A stretch of 64,000 bases of DNA, from contig NC_090319.1 in NCBI RefSeq assembly GCF_040869045.1, forward strand, positions 13,720,314-13,784,313, given 5' to 3'. Positions 1 through 10,679 of this stretch are shown piece after piece; the stretch's first letter is position 1, and every line of letters begins with the position of its first letter. Both the position numbers and the translations under genes were made by a program. Source of the DNA: Eurosta solidaginis. Taxonomy: Eukaryota; Arthropoda; Insecta; Diptera; Tephritidae. Under the pieces are notes generated by a model that did no database searches, was not told the DNA's origin, and saw only the letters and a list, made by a program, of their open reading frames with translations.

Positions 1-148
1 AAAGTGGAGAAAAGGCCTCCTAAGGTTAAAGGCAAGATTTAAAAGACTAGAGGGGTGCCTGTTTGGGAGAATTTCCGTCCTGGCCAACTAACTCAGCTTT
101 TGTTGTCCCTCTTATATATATTTGTATGTGTAAATATAGTCAACGAAC

Positions 149-345
149 CATCAATAGCCCAGTTATAAAGTTGATGCTCAAGATCGAACAATTCAGTGTA
201 TGTTGTATGTCTAACAGCCTGAGCTTTCCACAAGTTCACTAAACGCATTGTACACGCCTCAATATGTCCATCCATCCATCTCATGGTGCCACCCAATAGA
301 AAACGATTTAATATGCGTCGATTGTGTAGCCACTCTTCGCCTTCC
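149..345 (-). CDS. sad: shadow (Cyp315a1) exon 3, helix C region
   Basis: Third coding exon, 197 nt, of a mitochondrial P450. Read on the minus strand it starts with the last base of a split Met codon after the acceptor TTCTTATAG, and runs through EGEEWLHNRR, WMDGHIEAC and LYNWAID to a candidate donor G|GTTCGT after base 149. Compared from memory with Drosophila shadow (MEGAEWLHNRRILNR then WMDVHIESC and LYRWSIE) the match is strong and collinear. The W-x-x-x-R motif of P450 helix C, whose residues contact a heme propionate, is W190 and R194 in the rebuilt protein. The acceptor phase (one base completing ATG) fits the exon 2 donor at 1747 exactly. The 3' donor is inferred: GTTCGT is weaker than the other donors, and the next exon would be left of base 1. 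No frameshift or stop is seen. Confidence 0.9.
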
Positions 346-1746
346 CTATAAGAATTGGTGGTGTTGTCGCGACAAAATCAAAGTGTTAATGAAATTCATC
401 AATAAACGCACACATACATACATGCACATGCATGCGCACACACACATTCATACAACAATGTTATCCCAGTCAGCATTTTTTGAAAATTTTGATCAAAAAA
501 TATTTAAATATCATACCCCAAGATGATTAAAAACGCTCAAATTTAAAAGTATTTTCTATTCGAAAATTAGTGTATCGTCGGGAGAAAAATGTACCTTAAA
601 TGTGATTATTCTTGAATTATCATGATTCCTATTTCTAAACGCTTTTCATTCATATTTGATATCATTGTAAAATTGAGCTTTAATTGTTTTAGAGTAATAT
701 TTGACTGCTTTTCACAGTCATTTTCTGATCATATTCGTGTACATATTTCATTCGTGTTGGTTGTGATTTTTGAATGATTTTCGAATACGATTATCATGCA
801 TTTATTCTTCATATCTCATACAAATTAAGATACTACATGGTAATCTTATTTCATCAGGGGAAGAAAGCATGCGGAAGTGAGCTATTTGAATCAAAGGTAA
901 TGCGCAAACAAACTTGACCGATATACACCTGCGACTACAACATCCAACATCACATATGATCGTCAACATCTTAGAATACGATATGGTACGGGTTGTTGAA
1001 GCCATATTCAGGTACATATCGCTCATTTACTTCAATAGTGTCATAACTCAAAAAACATTATTTTCCAGGAGAGTCATTCAAAGATTTTAATTGCCATACG
1101 TTGCCCATATAAAGGCATATTTTCAGTTTTATAGCAAGTGGTAAATTTTTAACTGATCACAACAATTTTTTTATACAACATAGATGATGATATTGGGTAC
1201 GTTTATATGTTATTAACTCAAAAGTCATGTTTTTTGAGTTATGACACTATTGAAGTAAATGAGCGATATGTCAAGAGAGTTTCACTTACCTGGGGTTCAA
1301 ATAGTTCACAACCTTTGTATTGTCTAATGGTTGGATTTGTATTTTCTGGGAAGCCGTAGGTGAGAAATGGTTGTGGACATCTTCGGTTACGAGCAGTATG
1401 TACATTATTTCTTGTCTTTGTATAAATAATAAAATTTTAATATATTTTTTCTGAACTTCATGATTGAAAAAATGTGTGTATGTGAAAAAATAAGATCTTC
1501 AATGAAAAGTAAAATTTTAACAATTATAAAATACATTATTCAGTCAACAATGATATTCAGAAAGATTCAGAAAGCTGAATGAAAAATGATTAAAAATTGT
1601 TGATCATCAAAAGTATTCATATTTGATTATTTCTTTTGTTCAATTGTATGATAACTCATTATTTAGTCAGAAAGGGTAATCAAATTGTATTGATATGTAG
1701 GGAAATTCAAAATTTAATCACCTAAATGCTGCGTGGGTATACTTAC
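346..1746 (-). other. shadow intron 2 (1401 bp) with internal inverted repeat
   Basis: Bounded on the minus strand by donor AT|GTAAGT at 1746 and acceptor TATAG|G at 346. It holds CA/TG-rich microsatellite near 405-460, AT-rich DNA, and a perfect 44-bp inverted repeat (1014-1057 with 1228-1271). A donor-like CCCAG|GTAAGTGA occurs on the minus strand at about 1290, preceded by a short open stretch with no family match I recognise. Confidence 0.8.
1014..1271. repeat. 44-bp perfect inverted repeat, 170-bp spacer
   Basis: Bases 1014-1057 (starting ACATATCGCTCATTTACTTC) are the exact reverse complement of 1228-1271. The arms include the stretch TTTTTTGAGTTATGACACTA. No target-site duplication is clear and no coding sequence is recognised in the spacer. 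It could be a small foldback element or a local inverted duplication. It would form a hairpin in the shadow pre-mRNA. Confidence 0.85.
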
Positions 1747-1956
1747 ATAAAAAACAATCCACGTTTGCAATTATATTTTTTATTGTATATAATCCATGAT
1801 TCTGGCAACGGATGCCGTGGATATTGGCCCTCATATTGAAACACAGCTCTCATTTGACTTGCTGATGAAACAAATATGGCATCCTGTACGCCACCAAGCC
1901 GTTCATAAAATATTGGACCAAGCTCGTCATGACGACGATGAATGTATTTATGTAAT
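1747..1956 (-). CDS. sad: shadow (Cyp315a1) exon 2
   Basis: Second coding exon, 210 nt. The acceptor is a pyrimidine tract ending TTTGTTGTAG|A; the donor is AT|GTAAGT. The first base completes the Gln codon split from exon 1, then LHKYIHRRH, LGPIFYERLGG, DAIFVSSAS, AVFQYEGQYPRHPLPESW and CKRGLFF follow, ending on two bases of a Met codon. Drosophila shadow, as remembered, reads LHKYIDARHKQYGPIFRERLGG, DAVFVSSAN, VFQHEGQYPQHPLPDAW and CQRGLFFM at the same points, so identity is high across the exon. This covers P450 helices A-B and the beta-1 strands up to the B-C region. The reading frame that is open on the plus strand here is only the antisense of this exon. Confidence 0.94.
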
Positions 1957-1959
1957 CTA

Positions 1960-2733
1960 CAACAAAAAGAGAAAAAATAAATAACAAATAAAAATAAAAA
2001 TCAATTTATGTTAAATTTCCAAACCCAGCAGATGACTAAACTATGGGCAGGTGTAAGTAGTTGATTGATTGTATATGATCCAGCTACATACCTACATACA
2101 TACATATACATATGTATGCTAGAAAAGGTTTAATGAACTATGCATGATGTCAAATCTTATATATGTAAGATATGTTTGTATGTATGTATGTATTTAGTAG
2201 GATATAGTTCACACTTTATATCTTGCTCTCAAAAAAGTTCAAAATTTTGTTTATCTCCGAAAAAACGTTTATTTATGTTTAAGGGTGACAATCTGATGCG
2301 CAATATTCGGTTTTAATTTTGGCATTGAAATTTATTCGAATAATAAAGATTCAGCTTACAATAACCTTCATGAAACACGAACTGATTGGCAGTTAGTAAA
2401 GTCAAGTTGGTTTTGCATACATTCATACCCACCTACATACATACTGGACGATTATGCATGTATAAGCATGCGTATTGAGAAGGCGAAGGTTCTGCAAAAA
2501 AGCGTCATTCAAAAATGTAAAATATTTTGCATGTATTCATTTTAGAAAAAAAAAACATATGCGATCAAGTTGGATCTTTGTCATGCTCAATCTAAATCTT
2601 TATGCTCAACGTAGACAATCTACATACATGCCAAATTTGAAGACAGTAGCCCATCTAGAAGGATTTTATTTATGCGAAATATTTTATACTTGGCTATACC
2701 AGCGGCGCAGTCCGCACGAAGAAAATATAACAA
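1960..2733. other. non-coding intronic DNA, CATA/TATG microsatellite
   Basis: AT-rich sequence with short CATA and TATG runs near 2085-2115 and 2165-2190. Open frames here lack recognisable motifs. No gene seen. Confidence 0.6.
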
Positions 2734-4435
2734 ACAAGTAAGGAAGGCTAAGTTCGGGTGTAACCGAACATTACATACTCAGCTGAGAGCTATGGAGACA
2801 AAATAAGGGAAAATCACCATGTAGGAAAATGAACCTAGGGTAACCCTGGAATGTGTTTGTATGACATGGGTATCAAATGGAAGGTATTAAAGAGTATTTT
2901 AAGACGGTCTAGGCCATAGCTCTATAGGTGGACGCCTTTTCGAGATATCGCCATAAAGGTGGACCAGGGGTGACTCTGGAATTTGTTTGTACGATATGGG
3001 AATCAAATGAAAGGTGTTAGTGAGTATTTTAAAAGGGAGTGGTGGTAGTTGTATATGTGAAGGCGTTTCCGAGATATTGACCAAAATGTGGACCAGGGTG
3101 ACCCAGAACATCATCTGTCGGGTACCGCTAATTTATTTATATATGTATGTAGTACCACGAGCAGTATTCCTACCAAGATTCCAAGGGCTTTTGATTTCGC
3201 CCTGCAGAACTTTTTCATTTTCCTCTATTTAATATGGTAGGTGTCACACCCATTTTGCAAAGTTTTTTCCTAAAGTTATATTTTGCATCAATAAACCAAT
3301 CCAATTACCACGTTTCATCCCTTTTTTCGTATTTGGTATAGAATTATGGCATTTTTTTCATTTTTCGTAAATTTCGATATCGAAAAAGTGGGCGTGGTCA
3401 TAGTCGGATTTCGGCCATTTTTTGCACCACTACAAAGTGAGTTCAGATAAGTACGTGAACTGAGTTTAGTAAAGATATATCGATTTTTGCTCAAGTCATC
3501 GTGTTAACGACCGAGCGGAAGGACAGACGGTCGACTGGGTATAAAAACTGGGCGTGGCTTCAACCGATCTCGCCCCTTTTCAGAGAAAACAGTTACCGTC
3601 CTAGAATCTAAGCCCCTACCAAATTTCACAAGGATTGGTAAATTTTTGTTCGACTTATGGCATTAAAAGTATCCTAGACAAATTAAATGAAAAAGGGCGG
3701 AGCCACGCCCATTTTGAAATTTTTTTTTATTTTTATATTTTATTGCACCATATCATTACTGGAGTCGAATGTTGACATAATTTACTTATATACTGTAAAG
3801 ATATTAAATTTTTTGTTAAAATTTCACTTAAAAAAAATTTTTTTTTTTAAGTGGGCGTGGTCGTTCTCCGAGTTTGCTAATTTTTATTAGGCATACATAT
3901 AGTAATAGGAGTAACGTTCCTGCCAAATTCCAACATGATATCTTCAACGACTGCCAAATTACAGCTTGCAAAACTTTTAAATTACCTTCTTTTAAAAGTG
4001 GGCGGTCCCACGCCCATTGTCTAAAATTTTACTAATTTTCTATTCTGCCTCATAAGTTCAACTCACCTACCAAGCTTCATCGCTTTATCCGTCTTTGGTA
4101 ATGAATTATCGCACTTTCTCGGTTTTCCGAAATTTTCGATATCGAAAAAGTGGGCGTGGTTAAAGTCCGATATTGTCCATTTTAAATAGCGATCTGAGAT
4201 AAGTGCCCAGGAACCTACATACCAAATTTCATCAAGATACCTCAAAATTTACTCAAATTATCGTGTTAACGGACAGACGGACGGACGGACATGGCTCAAT
4301 CAAATTTTTTTTCGATACTGATGATTTTGATATATGGAAGTGTATATCTATCTCGATTCCTTTATACCTGTACAACCAACCGTTATCCAATCAAAGTTAA
4401 TATACTCTGTGAGCTCTGCTGAACTGAGTATAAAA
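2734..4435 (+). mobile_element. ACAAGTAAGGAAGG dispersed repeat, copy A
   Basis: Starts ACAAGTAAGGAAGGCTAAGT, then GGGTGTAACCGAACATTACA, and ends in GAGCTCTGCTGAACTGAGTATAAAAA-type sequence. The body has two to three copies of a 130-bp unit (core TCTAGAATGTGTTTGTACGA or variants), then several GTGGGCGTGG-containing blocks around CGATATCGAAAAAG, and a GGACGGACGGAC run near the 3' end. ACTCAGCTGAG near the start and the near-complement at the end make short subterminal inverted repeats. No open frame survives, so it is non-coding or non-autonomous. At least eight copies or fragments lie in this window. The class (Helitron-like, MITE-like or other) cannot be settled from one window. Confidence 0.85.
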
Positions 4436-5090
4436 ATGTATGCGATATAGATGCTCCAATATGATCCTGAAATAAGTTCCTAGGCAGTACCTACAGAAAA
4501 TAATCGTGAAATAGTCCCGAAAAGATTTCGATACTATAGCGCACATATACTGGATTTTTTAAAACGGTGCTGCCCAATACTCCCCTAAAACACTTACGAA
4601 TGGTCTTGAAAAAGTTCCGCAAACAATCTTGAAATGATGCGGCGAAAGTTAAAAAATATCTCATGGCAAATCTTCCGTTATGATTTCCGAACATCATATA
4701 AATGGCTCCGAAAACATTCCCGATTCAGTCCGAAATGATTCCGAATCAATCTCGAAAACAATCTCGAAACTATACGCAGATAATCATGAATTGTTGTCCA
4801 CAATATAATTACAAAAACAACCAAAAAGCTGATCCGAAACAGTCCCGAGAGATCTACATCACAATCTTAAAACGGTCGCGAAATAATCCAAAAGTCTTCA
4901 AAAAGCCCATAAAAGCTCTCTAAAATAATCCCGAAACGGTCCCTCAATAGTCCCGAAGTAATCTAGAAATAGTTCGGTAACGATTCCGAACAAATGATGA
5001 CAAAAGCAAATTTGTGTGCCATACTACTAAAAATAGTTCTTCTGAGAATAATATATTCAGGGCTAGCGATTTATAAAAAGGTTCCAGGGA
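4436..5090 (+). repeat. degenerate CCCGAAA-type short repeat
   Basis: Short motifs such as GTCCCGAAA, ATCTCGAAA and ATCCGAAA recur at irregular spacing of roughly 10-25 bp across the stretch. It reads as a decayed minisatellite. The open frames through it are repeat translations. Confidence 0.6.
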
Positions 5091-5393
5091 ATGGAAGAGT
5101 TAGGGTTGGGAGTACGGCAATGCTCACTTTTCCAAAATTGCTTTGAGCTTCATATGTATTCCACAATACCATATATTACACGGGTTAACACAAAATTTGA
5201 CTTTGACTTCAAAGCATTAAATTTCAATTATTTAGATCGTAATATGACGGAAAAAAATATATATGACATGAAAAAGTTTGCTTTCCTATATAAAAACCGC
5301 TTGAACGAAACTTTTCAAAATCTGTGGTTTTAATTTTTACTTGAAAATTAAACAATTCAAATAAATATTTTTATTAAGTTTTAATATCGAAAT

Positions 5394-5759
5394 GGCGGTC
5401 ACCGTGGTGTGCTGGTTGCGTGCTCCGCCTACCACACCGTATGCCCTGTGTTCGCACCCCGGGCAAAGCAACATCAAAATTTTAGAAATAAGGTTTTTCA
5501 ATTAGAAGACAAATTTTCTAAGCGGGGTTCGCCCCTCGGCAGTGTTTGGCAAGCGCTCCGAGTGTATTTCAGCCATGAAAAGCTCTCAGTGAAAACTCAT
5601 CTGCCTTGCAGATGCCGTTCGGAGTCGGCATAAAACATGTAGGTCCCGTCCGGCCAATTTGTAGGGAAAATCAAGAGGAGCACGACGCAAGTTAGAAGAG
5701 ATGCTCGGCCTTAGATCTCTTCGGAGGTTATCGCGCCTTATATTTATTTATTTTATTTA
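5394..5759 (+). mobile_element. tRNA-derived SINE, full-length, with target duplication
   Basis: The head is tRNA-like: an A-box-type stretch in GGTGTGCTGGTTGCG and a B-box-type GTTCGCACCCC about 40 bp later. A conserved body of about 280 bp follows, including CCGTCCGGCCAATTTGTAGG and CTTCGGAGGTTATCGCGCC, and the end is an ATTT-rich tail. It is flanked by a 14-bp direct repeat TTTAATATCGAAAT (5380-5393 and 5760-5773), the mark of LINE-mediated insertion. Three more copies or partial copies in this window are all on the minus strand. Confidence 0.9.
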
Positions 5760-5879
5760 TTTAATATCGAAATAACTTACAAAAGAGTGGAAAATGATTT
5801 AAAGGTGTACACTTTTACTTTTTCTTTTATGTTCATAAGTACTATCCCTCAATAAACCCCAAATATGTATAGTCTCCCA

Positions 5880-6551
5880 TCATGTTTTCATTATATTGGC
5901 CTTGATAACGTTGTTCGGAGAAGAGCCTAAAAGCTCTGCTTTACTTTTTGGTAAATTTAAATCTCTAATCAAATCATTAAAATCTTCAGTAGTGATGAAA
6001 TGATGTTTTGGTTGTTTTGGTGCCGGTAAAAACTCCTTATCGGCATTGCTTGTATAAGAACTAAGAGATGATCCACTTCTCTGCGATAATTTTTTCGGTG
6101 GCTCTGGTACTGGTCGTGTCAGATCGTGTGCGACTGGAGCAGAAGAAGATTCAAGATCAGTATATTCGATAGGTTTTGCATTTTTACCTCTACGTCTTTT
6201 ACTCGGGTTCACAATGCAAAAGTAGCAGTCTTTAACGTGGTCTTTTTTTGGTCTTTTCTCACCTCGATACCAACCTAAAATATAGAGAGAGGAATCAATA
6301 TGTCTACCTTATTTAATTTACTATTTAAATAAAATTTGCTTACCTTCCAAACATCTTCTACAACAAATACAAGAAAAATGTGGATCCCGTGTCTTGTATT
6401 GATTCCAAACAGGACAGCCAAAATATGCTTCGTAGGCTTCACAGAGGATGAGTGATATGTTTAATTTATATTTTATATCTCGAAATTTAATAAATTGCGC
6501 ACATATATAATGAAAAGCATCAGCTTCATATTTACACTTTCGTGACGACAT
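5880..6551 (-). CDS. two-exon gene of an uncharacterised multicopy arthropod family, nested in shadow intron 1
   Basis: Exon 1 is 6551-6344, exon 2 is 6274-5880, with a 69-bp intron (donor GAAG|GTAAGC, acceptor ATTTTAG|GTTGG). The joined frame is 603 nt, 200 residues, starting MSSRKCKYEADAF. Order: an N-terminal Cys-containing segment (FHYICAQF, AYEAYFGC), then CICCRRC and DCYFC, which with their spacing look like a zinc-binding region, a basic linker (PSKRRRGK), a Ser/Pro-rich low-complexity part, and a C-terminal DFNDLIRDLNLPKSKAELLGS motif. I recognise this order (YICGEY, KAYFAYFG, DDCYFC, LTRDLNLSKDSAQLLGSRL) from a repetitive uncharacterised family in aphids and other arthropods whose members usually continue far beyond LLGS. 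Here a stop comes 13 residues later, so it is probably a truncated copy. It is still intact and spliceable on the shadow strand. Function unknown; association with mobile DNA is an inference. Confidence 0.75.
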
Positions 6552-7186
6552 TTTAGGTTATTCTAGATTCATACAAAACACCTGATCGTTGGTTTAGTTA
6601 TCACTCTAGCGCCATGATTATTGCTACTATAACTTTTACGAAAGCAAACTTTATATCGAAAAAAGATATATATTTTTTGTTTTTGGGTATAATAAAACAG
6701 AAATTCATGAAATAAACTTTAGGAGAAAGAACAAAATTTTTTTGTAGAGTCGTGTTATTTATAAATACATCTAAAGGAAGAGTAGGGGGGGAGGGGGGGT
6801 TTCTGGGAGGGGACTGCGCCACTGCTCACTGTTGTTAAGCATTTTTAACTAAGTCAGATACCAAATATTATTGGTACTGTTCCAGAGAGGGGAGTTCAGA
6901 TCCTACCCCAAAAACTTCTCCAAAGTTGTTATACTTCTTTAAAGCCCGTAGACTTAATATCACTCTGCAAAGTTAATATACCTAAATTAAAATGGCTAAA
7001 AGTATTTAAAAAGTTACTGCTGGCACCCCTCTTTAAAAAAATAATAGGCAGTAAATCCTTCCACACTATTGTCTATTTGTGGACCGAGTTTCATCCGAAT
7101 CGTTTCATCCGTTTTGGCGTAATTGAGCCACAAAACGGTGAAAAGGTTATTAAAAAGGAACTGTTCTCAGGGGGCATCCACCCCTT
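6552..7186. other. non-coding intronic DNA
   Basis: Upstream side of the nested gene. It contains a G-rich run at 6782-6802 and AT-rich sequence; no gene or repeat boundary is identified. Confidence 0.5.
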
Positions 7187-7560
7187 TTACAAAAAAAAGT
7201 AGCCAGCAGAGCTTTTGTTGCTGTTGTAGCGATAAGGACTTTCCCCGAAGCGGTAAGGTGCGGGGGCGTTATCGATGCTAATGGCCCTTTGGCCTATATA
7301 GATCCGGTACTTTCCGGTAGCAAGCTCCATTAAGGCACTAGCCCGACCATATAGGGAACGATTTAATGCGACCACTTTGAACCTTCTAGGTCAACCCGCC
7401 CCGCAACCCCCACTTCCATGAGGAACTTAGGATCGCCAGAGCCTCGCCTGCTAAATATGTGTATGATACTACATATTTGTAACAGGATTCGCCTCGCGTA
7501 GTTGAGGTTGTAATTGGGTTGTGGAAGCTATGAATTGCGCGTATCAACCCCTTGAATCCC
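7187..7560 (-). repeat. CAA-tailed dispersed repeat
   Basis: On the minus strand this matches, with divergence, the copy at about 25205-25610: GTCGGGCTAGTGCC, GGAAAGTACCGGATC, ATCGATAACG and a terminal CAACAGCAACAAAAG-like tail. Related fragments are at 9340-9480, 47130-47345 and 61040-61210. The CAA tail suggests a retroposed sequence or the 3' end of a LINE. No coding frame recognised. Confidence 0.6.
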
Positions 7561-7779
7561 AGTCAATCTTTTCAGATTATTGGCTATTAAATCCCTGCCG
7601 CCGTTCGGATGAGATTGAGTCACAAAGCCAAACGTATGTGGATTCAAAATGTTTACACATCCAAACTTTAACATTTATAATATTAATAGGTGGGTGTGGT
7701 TACATATTGGTTGCGGCCATTTTTAATAGAAACTTACTCATGATCAGAAGAAGTAATATGCCAAATTTCTTTACAAAAT

Positions 7780-8400
7780 CTTAATTTTAATGACGATGAG
7801 CCTTCGGACGTATAGGTCGAGTGATGGGCGAATGGATGCATGAGCAATGCTTATCATTTTCGTACGATTCAGAGAGCACGAGGTGCAAAAGAACAACGCA
7901 ATTTCATTCTACACCGACACGTCAGAAATGGACGGAAGGAATGTCTGTCGTTACAGTCGAAAAATATACATTGACTTAGAAGTTTTTTGAGAGCAAATTG
8001 ATGTGTCGCTGTCAGCCCGTTCATACATCCGAGGACTCGCTGAGAGGGCGCTAGGCATGCATTTCCTCAGATAGCCAAGCCATCACTGCGTCTAAGATCG
8101 TCAGCAGCTGCAAGAGACCACTTCAAGCCGCAGCCAACTTCGCAAACAATTTTTATACGGGATCTTGCTTACAGAAGAATTGCCAACTTACGATAGTAGG
8201 TGAACAGAGGACAAACATAACATGTCAAGAAGAGAAATCTTTAGGGTTACTGCCGTAATCATAGGCCCGGCCGCTTGGTCTGCATGTTGAGATAATTCGG
8301 ATCCATTTTAACAGCATCTCCAGAAGTTGCGGTAAAAGCAGCAGCCATTGGTTCTAGCTAAAAGTGAATCAAAATCGCGCCCCTTGGGCTCGGGTCTCTA
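7780..8400 (+). pseudogene. possible decayed LINE RNase H fragment
   Basis: The translation near 7896-7960 contains FYTDTSEMDG, which resembles the TDGSKM-type first motif of LINE RNase H domains seen elsewhere in this window. The frame is broken and the rest is unrecognisable. Weak call. Confidence 0.3.
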
Positions 8401-8639
8401 CTATTTGGGCAGCACAGTAAAAAACAAACCATCTTCCTAATATATTTCCATATTTTCTCAAGTCAACGAACATTGGTTATACTTTGGTCCGATTTCCGAA
8501 AATTGTAAGTATGCACTTGAAGTAGAATTCAATGAAATTTGGCAGCCATTTTTTTTATCTTCCATTAGATATTTGTAGGAATCCTTATTTTGACATCAGG
8601 AAACGTAAAAATTAGTGGTTTGGTTATAAATAATAGCGA

Positions 8640-8850
8640 AGATATCGTCGCTCCCATGGAAGACTAGCATGTTTCAAATTGTCATGGAAGACTAACACGG
8701 TTCATGTCCGCGTGGAAAACTAGCACAGTTCGTTATTTGCGTGGAAGACTATCACAGTTCTTTGTTCTCGTGTTCACGAACAACTGAAAAGTTCTAGTTT
8801 TCCACGCGAACAGCGAGCTGGTTGGTATTCCATGGGACCGACGATACATA
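8640..8850. repeat. short tandem units followed by their inverted copy
   Basis: Four copies of a roughly 35-38-bp unit, with core GTGGAAGACTAGCACAGTT and variants, start near 8655, 8685, 8720 and 8742. They are followed by AGTTCTAGTTTTCCACGC (about 8790-8808), the reverse complement of the core. CGTCGCTCCCATGGA at 8648 pairs with TCCATGGGACCGACG at 8829. The whole could fold as one imperfect hairpin. Confidence 0.65.
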
Positions 8851-8989
8851 GAAGATGTGTCTGGAAAAAAAGCAGTTTGTTCTGATAGTATACATTCGGA
8901 TTAATGACAAAACGAAATTTATATTCCTTTGGGGCGTAGAACCGCTCCCTTATCAACCATTTTATATCGATTTCTGAGGGGATTGTCAC

Positions 8990-9260
8990 CCTATCTGCCT
9001 TAGAAACTTTTTATCTCAGATTCGGCGGAATAACTCCCTATCTCAAAATTTGTTTCAAAAACGCCCAGATAGGGCATTCAATACATTTTGACATTGGCTG
9101 ATGCGTATATAAAAAAATTTTGAAAAGGGCGTTATTAAAAAGTTTTCTGAAATTGAGCGTTTCGAAGCGGCAGGCGAGATAGGTTTATCTTCCACTCAGC
9201 CGTCGATTTAGCCTATGCTATAGCCACTGATCACACAAACCTACTGTGGAGGTTTCAAAA
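8990..9260. repeat. CCTATCTC-type degenerate repeat
   Basis: Recurrent CCTATCTCA, TTTATCTCA and TTTGTTTCAAAAACGCCC motifs, followed by TCCACTCAGCCGTCGATTTAGC. Closely similar blocks, including TCCACTCAGAAGTCGATAT, lie at 11030-11300 in the same orientation, so this is a repeat family of unknown class. Confidence 0.5.
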
Positions 9261-9339
9261 CTATCGGCTGTGACCCTTGAACTCATGTATACATAAGTGT
9301 ACATCCGACTTGGCTCTAGGAGTGAAGTTTTCCCGGGCT

Positions 9340-9725
9340 TTCCCCGAAAATTTTACAATTATTATCGCTGACGGTCCTTGGCTGGATATGGATCCAGCAC
9401 TTTCCGGAAATTAGCTCCATTAAGTACTAGTCCGAATATCTCGCGTACGGTTTGATATGACCACTTCGAATCCTCTGGGTCTATGGATTTTAGTCACATC
9501 TTACGAAAGGTATACTCCGCGACAAAACCTCACCAAATGGGTTGAGACTGATCGAAATTTATTAAAGACCTGTATGAGGTTAACGCAGCTAAGAAGAAAA
9601 TACTTCGGCCCAGAAGATATTCTAATGGACACCCACCTATGGAATGTTAGCAAGACTGAGACCTCCGCTCTGTTGGAGAACCAAGTGGAAAACGATTGCA
9701 GCTTCATTGGAGTTTTCTTTTGATG
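9340..9725 (+). mobile_element. repeat fragment plus LINE C-terminal fragment
   Basis: Bases 9340-9480 are a diverged copy of the CAA-tailed repeat. Bases 9481-9720 encode LRRKYFGPEDI, resembling the TRRKYFG stretch near the C-terminus of I-type LINE ORF2 (the LINE at 38330 in this window reads TRRKYFGRD). Both are short and decayed. Confidence 0.4.
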
Positions 9726-10096
9726 TCAGTTGGGTATATGCCATACACTGATACATACAACCATGATTAAGTTTACTTGAGCTACAGGTGTACTCCCATT
9801 TCTCACGGTGTAATTTCCTTGCATATCTTCTACGTTTTTTACAGTCAGTAAATTGCCTACTGGGATGACTGTATTCGAAATTTGAAATTCAAAATATTTA
9901 ACTTTCGTCATTCAAGTTGATTTATTCGTCTTCTGCGGTCACCCACCAAATAAAGTACTTACACACACATGTAAATATGTACCCTACACCTTCACTTTAA
10001 ACAAAATTTGCGAAAAATGGAGTTGTATGAGTCTAAGTAAAATTGTTAATATAGGAATTGCAAATAACTTTTGTTGTTGGGAAAAATGTAAGCCAA

Positions 10097-10615
10097 ACAA
10101 GTAAGGAAGGCTAAGTTCGGGTGTAATCGAACATTACATAATCAGCTTCCAAATTACAGCTTGCAAAACTTTTAAATTACCTTGTTTTAAAAGTGCGCGG
10201 TGCCACGCACATTGTCCAAAATTTTACTAATTTTCTATTCTGCGTCATAAGGTCAACCCACTTACCAAGTTTCATCGCTTTATCAGTCTTTGGTAATGAA
10301 TCATCGCACTTTTTCGGTTTTTCGAAATTTTCGATATCGAAAAAGTGGGCGTGGTTATAGTCCGATTTCGTTCATTTTAAATAGCGATCTGAGATGGGTG
10401 CCCAGAAACTTAAGATTCCTCAAAATTTACTCAAGTTATCGTGTTCACAGACAGACGGACGGACGGACATGGCTATATGAATTTCTTTTTTCGCCCAGAT
10501 CATTTTTGATATATAGAAGTCTATATCTATCTCGATTAGTTTATGCCGTTGCGGGGTACCGTTACGCTAACAAAATTAATATACTTTGTGAGCTCTGCTT
10601 AGCTGAGTATAAAAA
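10097..10615 (+). mobile_element. ACAAGTAAGGAAGG repeat, copy B (internal deletion)
   Basis: It keeps the start (ACAAGTAAGGAAGGCTAAGT to ACATTACATAATCAGCT) and then jumps straight to the last third of the repeat (CCAAATTACAGCTTGCAAAA through GGACGGACGGAC to AGCTGAGTATAAAAA). About 1.2 kb is missing relative to copy A. Confidence 0.85.
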
Positions 10616-10679
10616 TTCATACTGGATGGGAGAAGTATACCAATACGTTCCATATTACACAGTTTATCGATAAATGGAT

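Noticed and set aside
802..1026. 74-codon minus-strand frame in shadow intron 2
   Set aside because: No motif, and it lies in intronic DNA next to an inverted repeat.
1796..1984. 62-codon plus-strand frame
   Set aside because: It is the antisense of shadow exon 2, which has splice sites and protein similarity on the minus strand.
5400..5480. Possible tRNA genes at SINE heads (also near 40915, 48670, 55290)
   Set aside because: They have A and B boxes but poor cloverleaf pairing and belong to a 360-bp dispersed element with target duplications.
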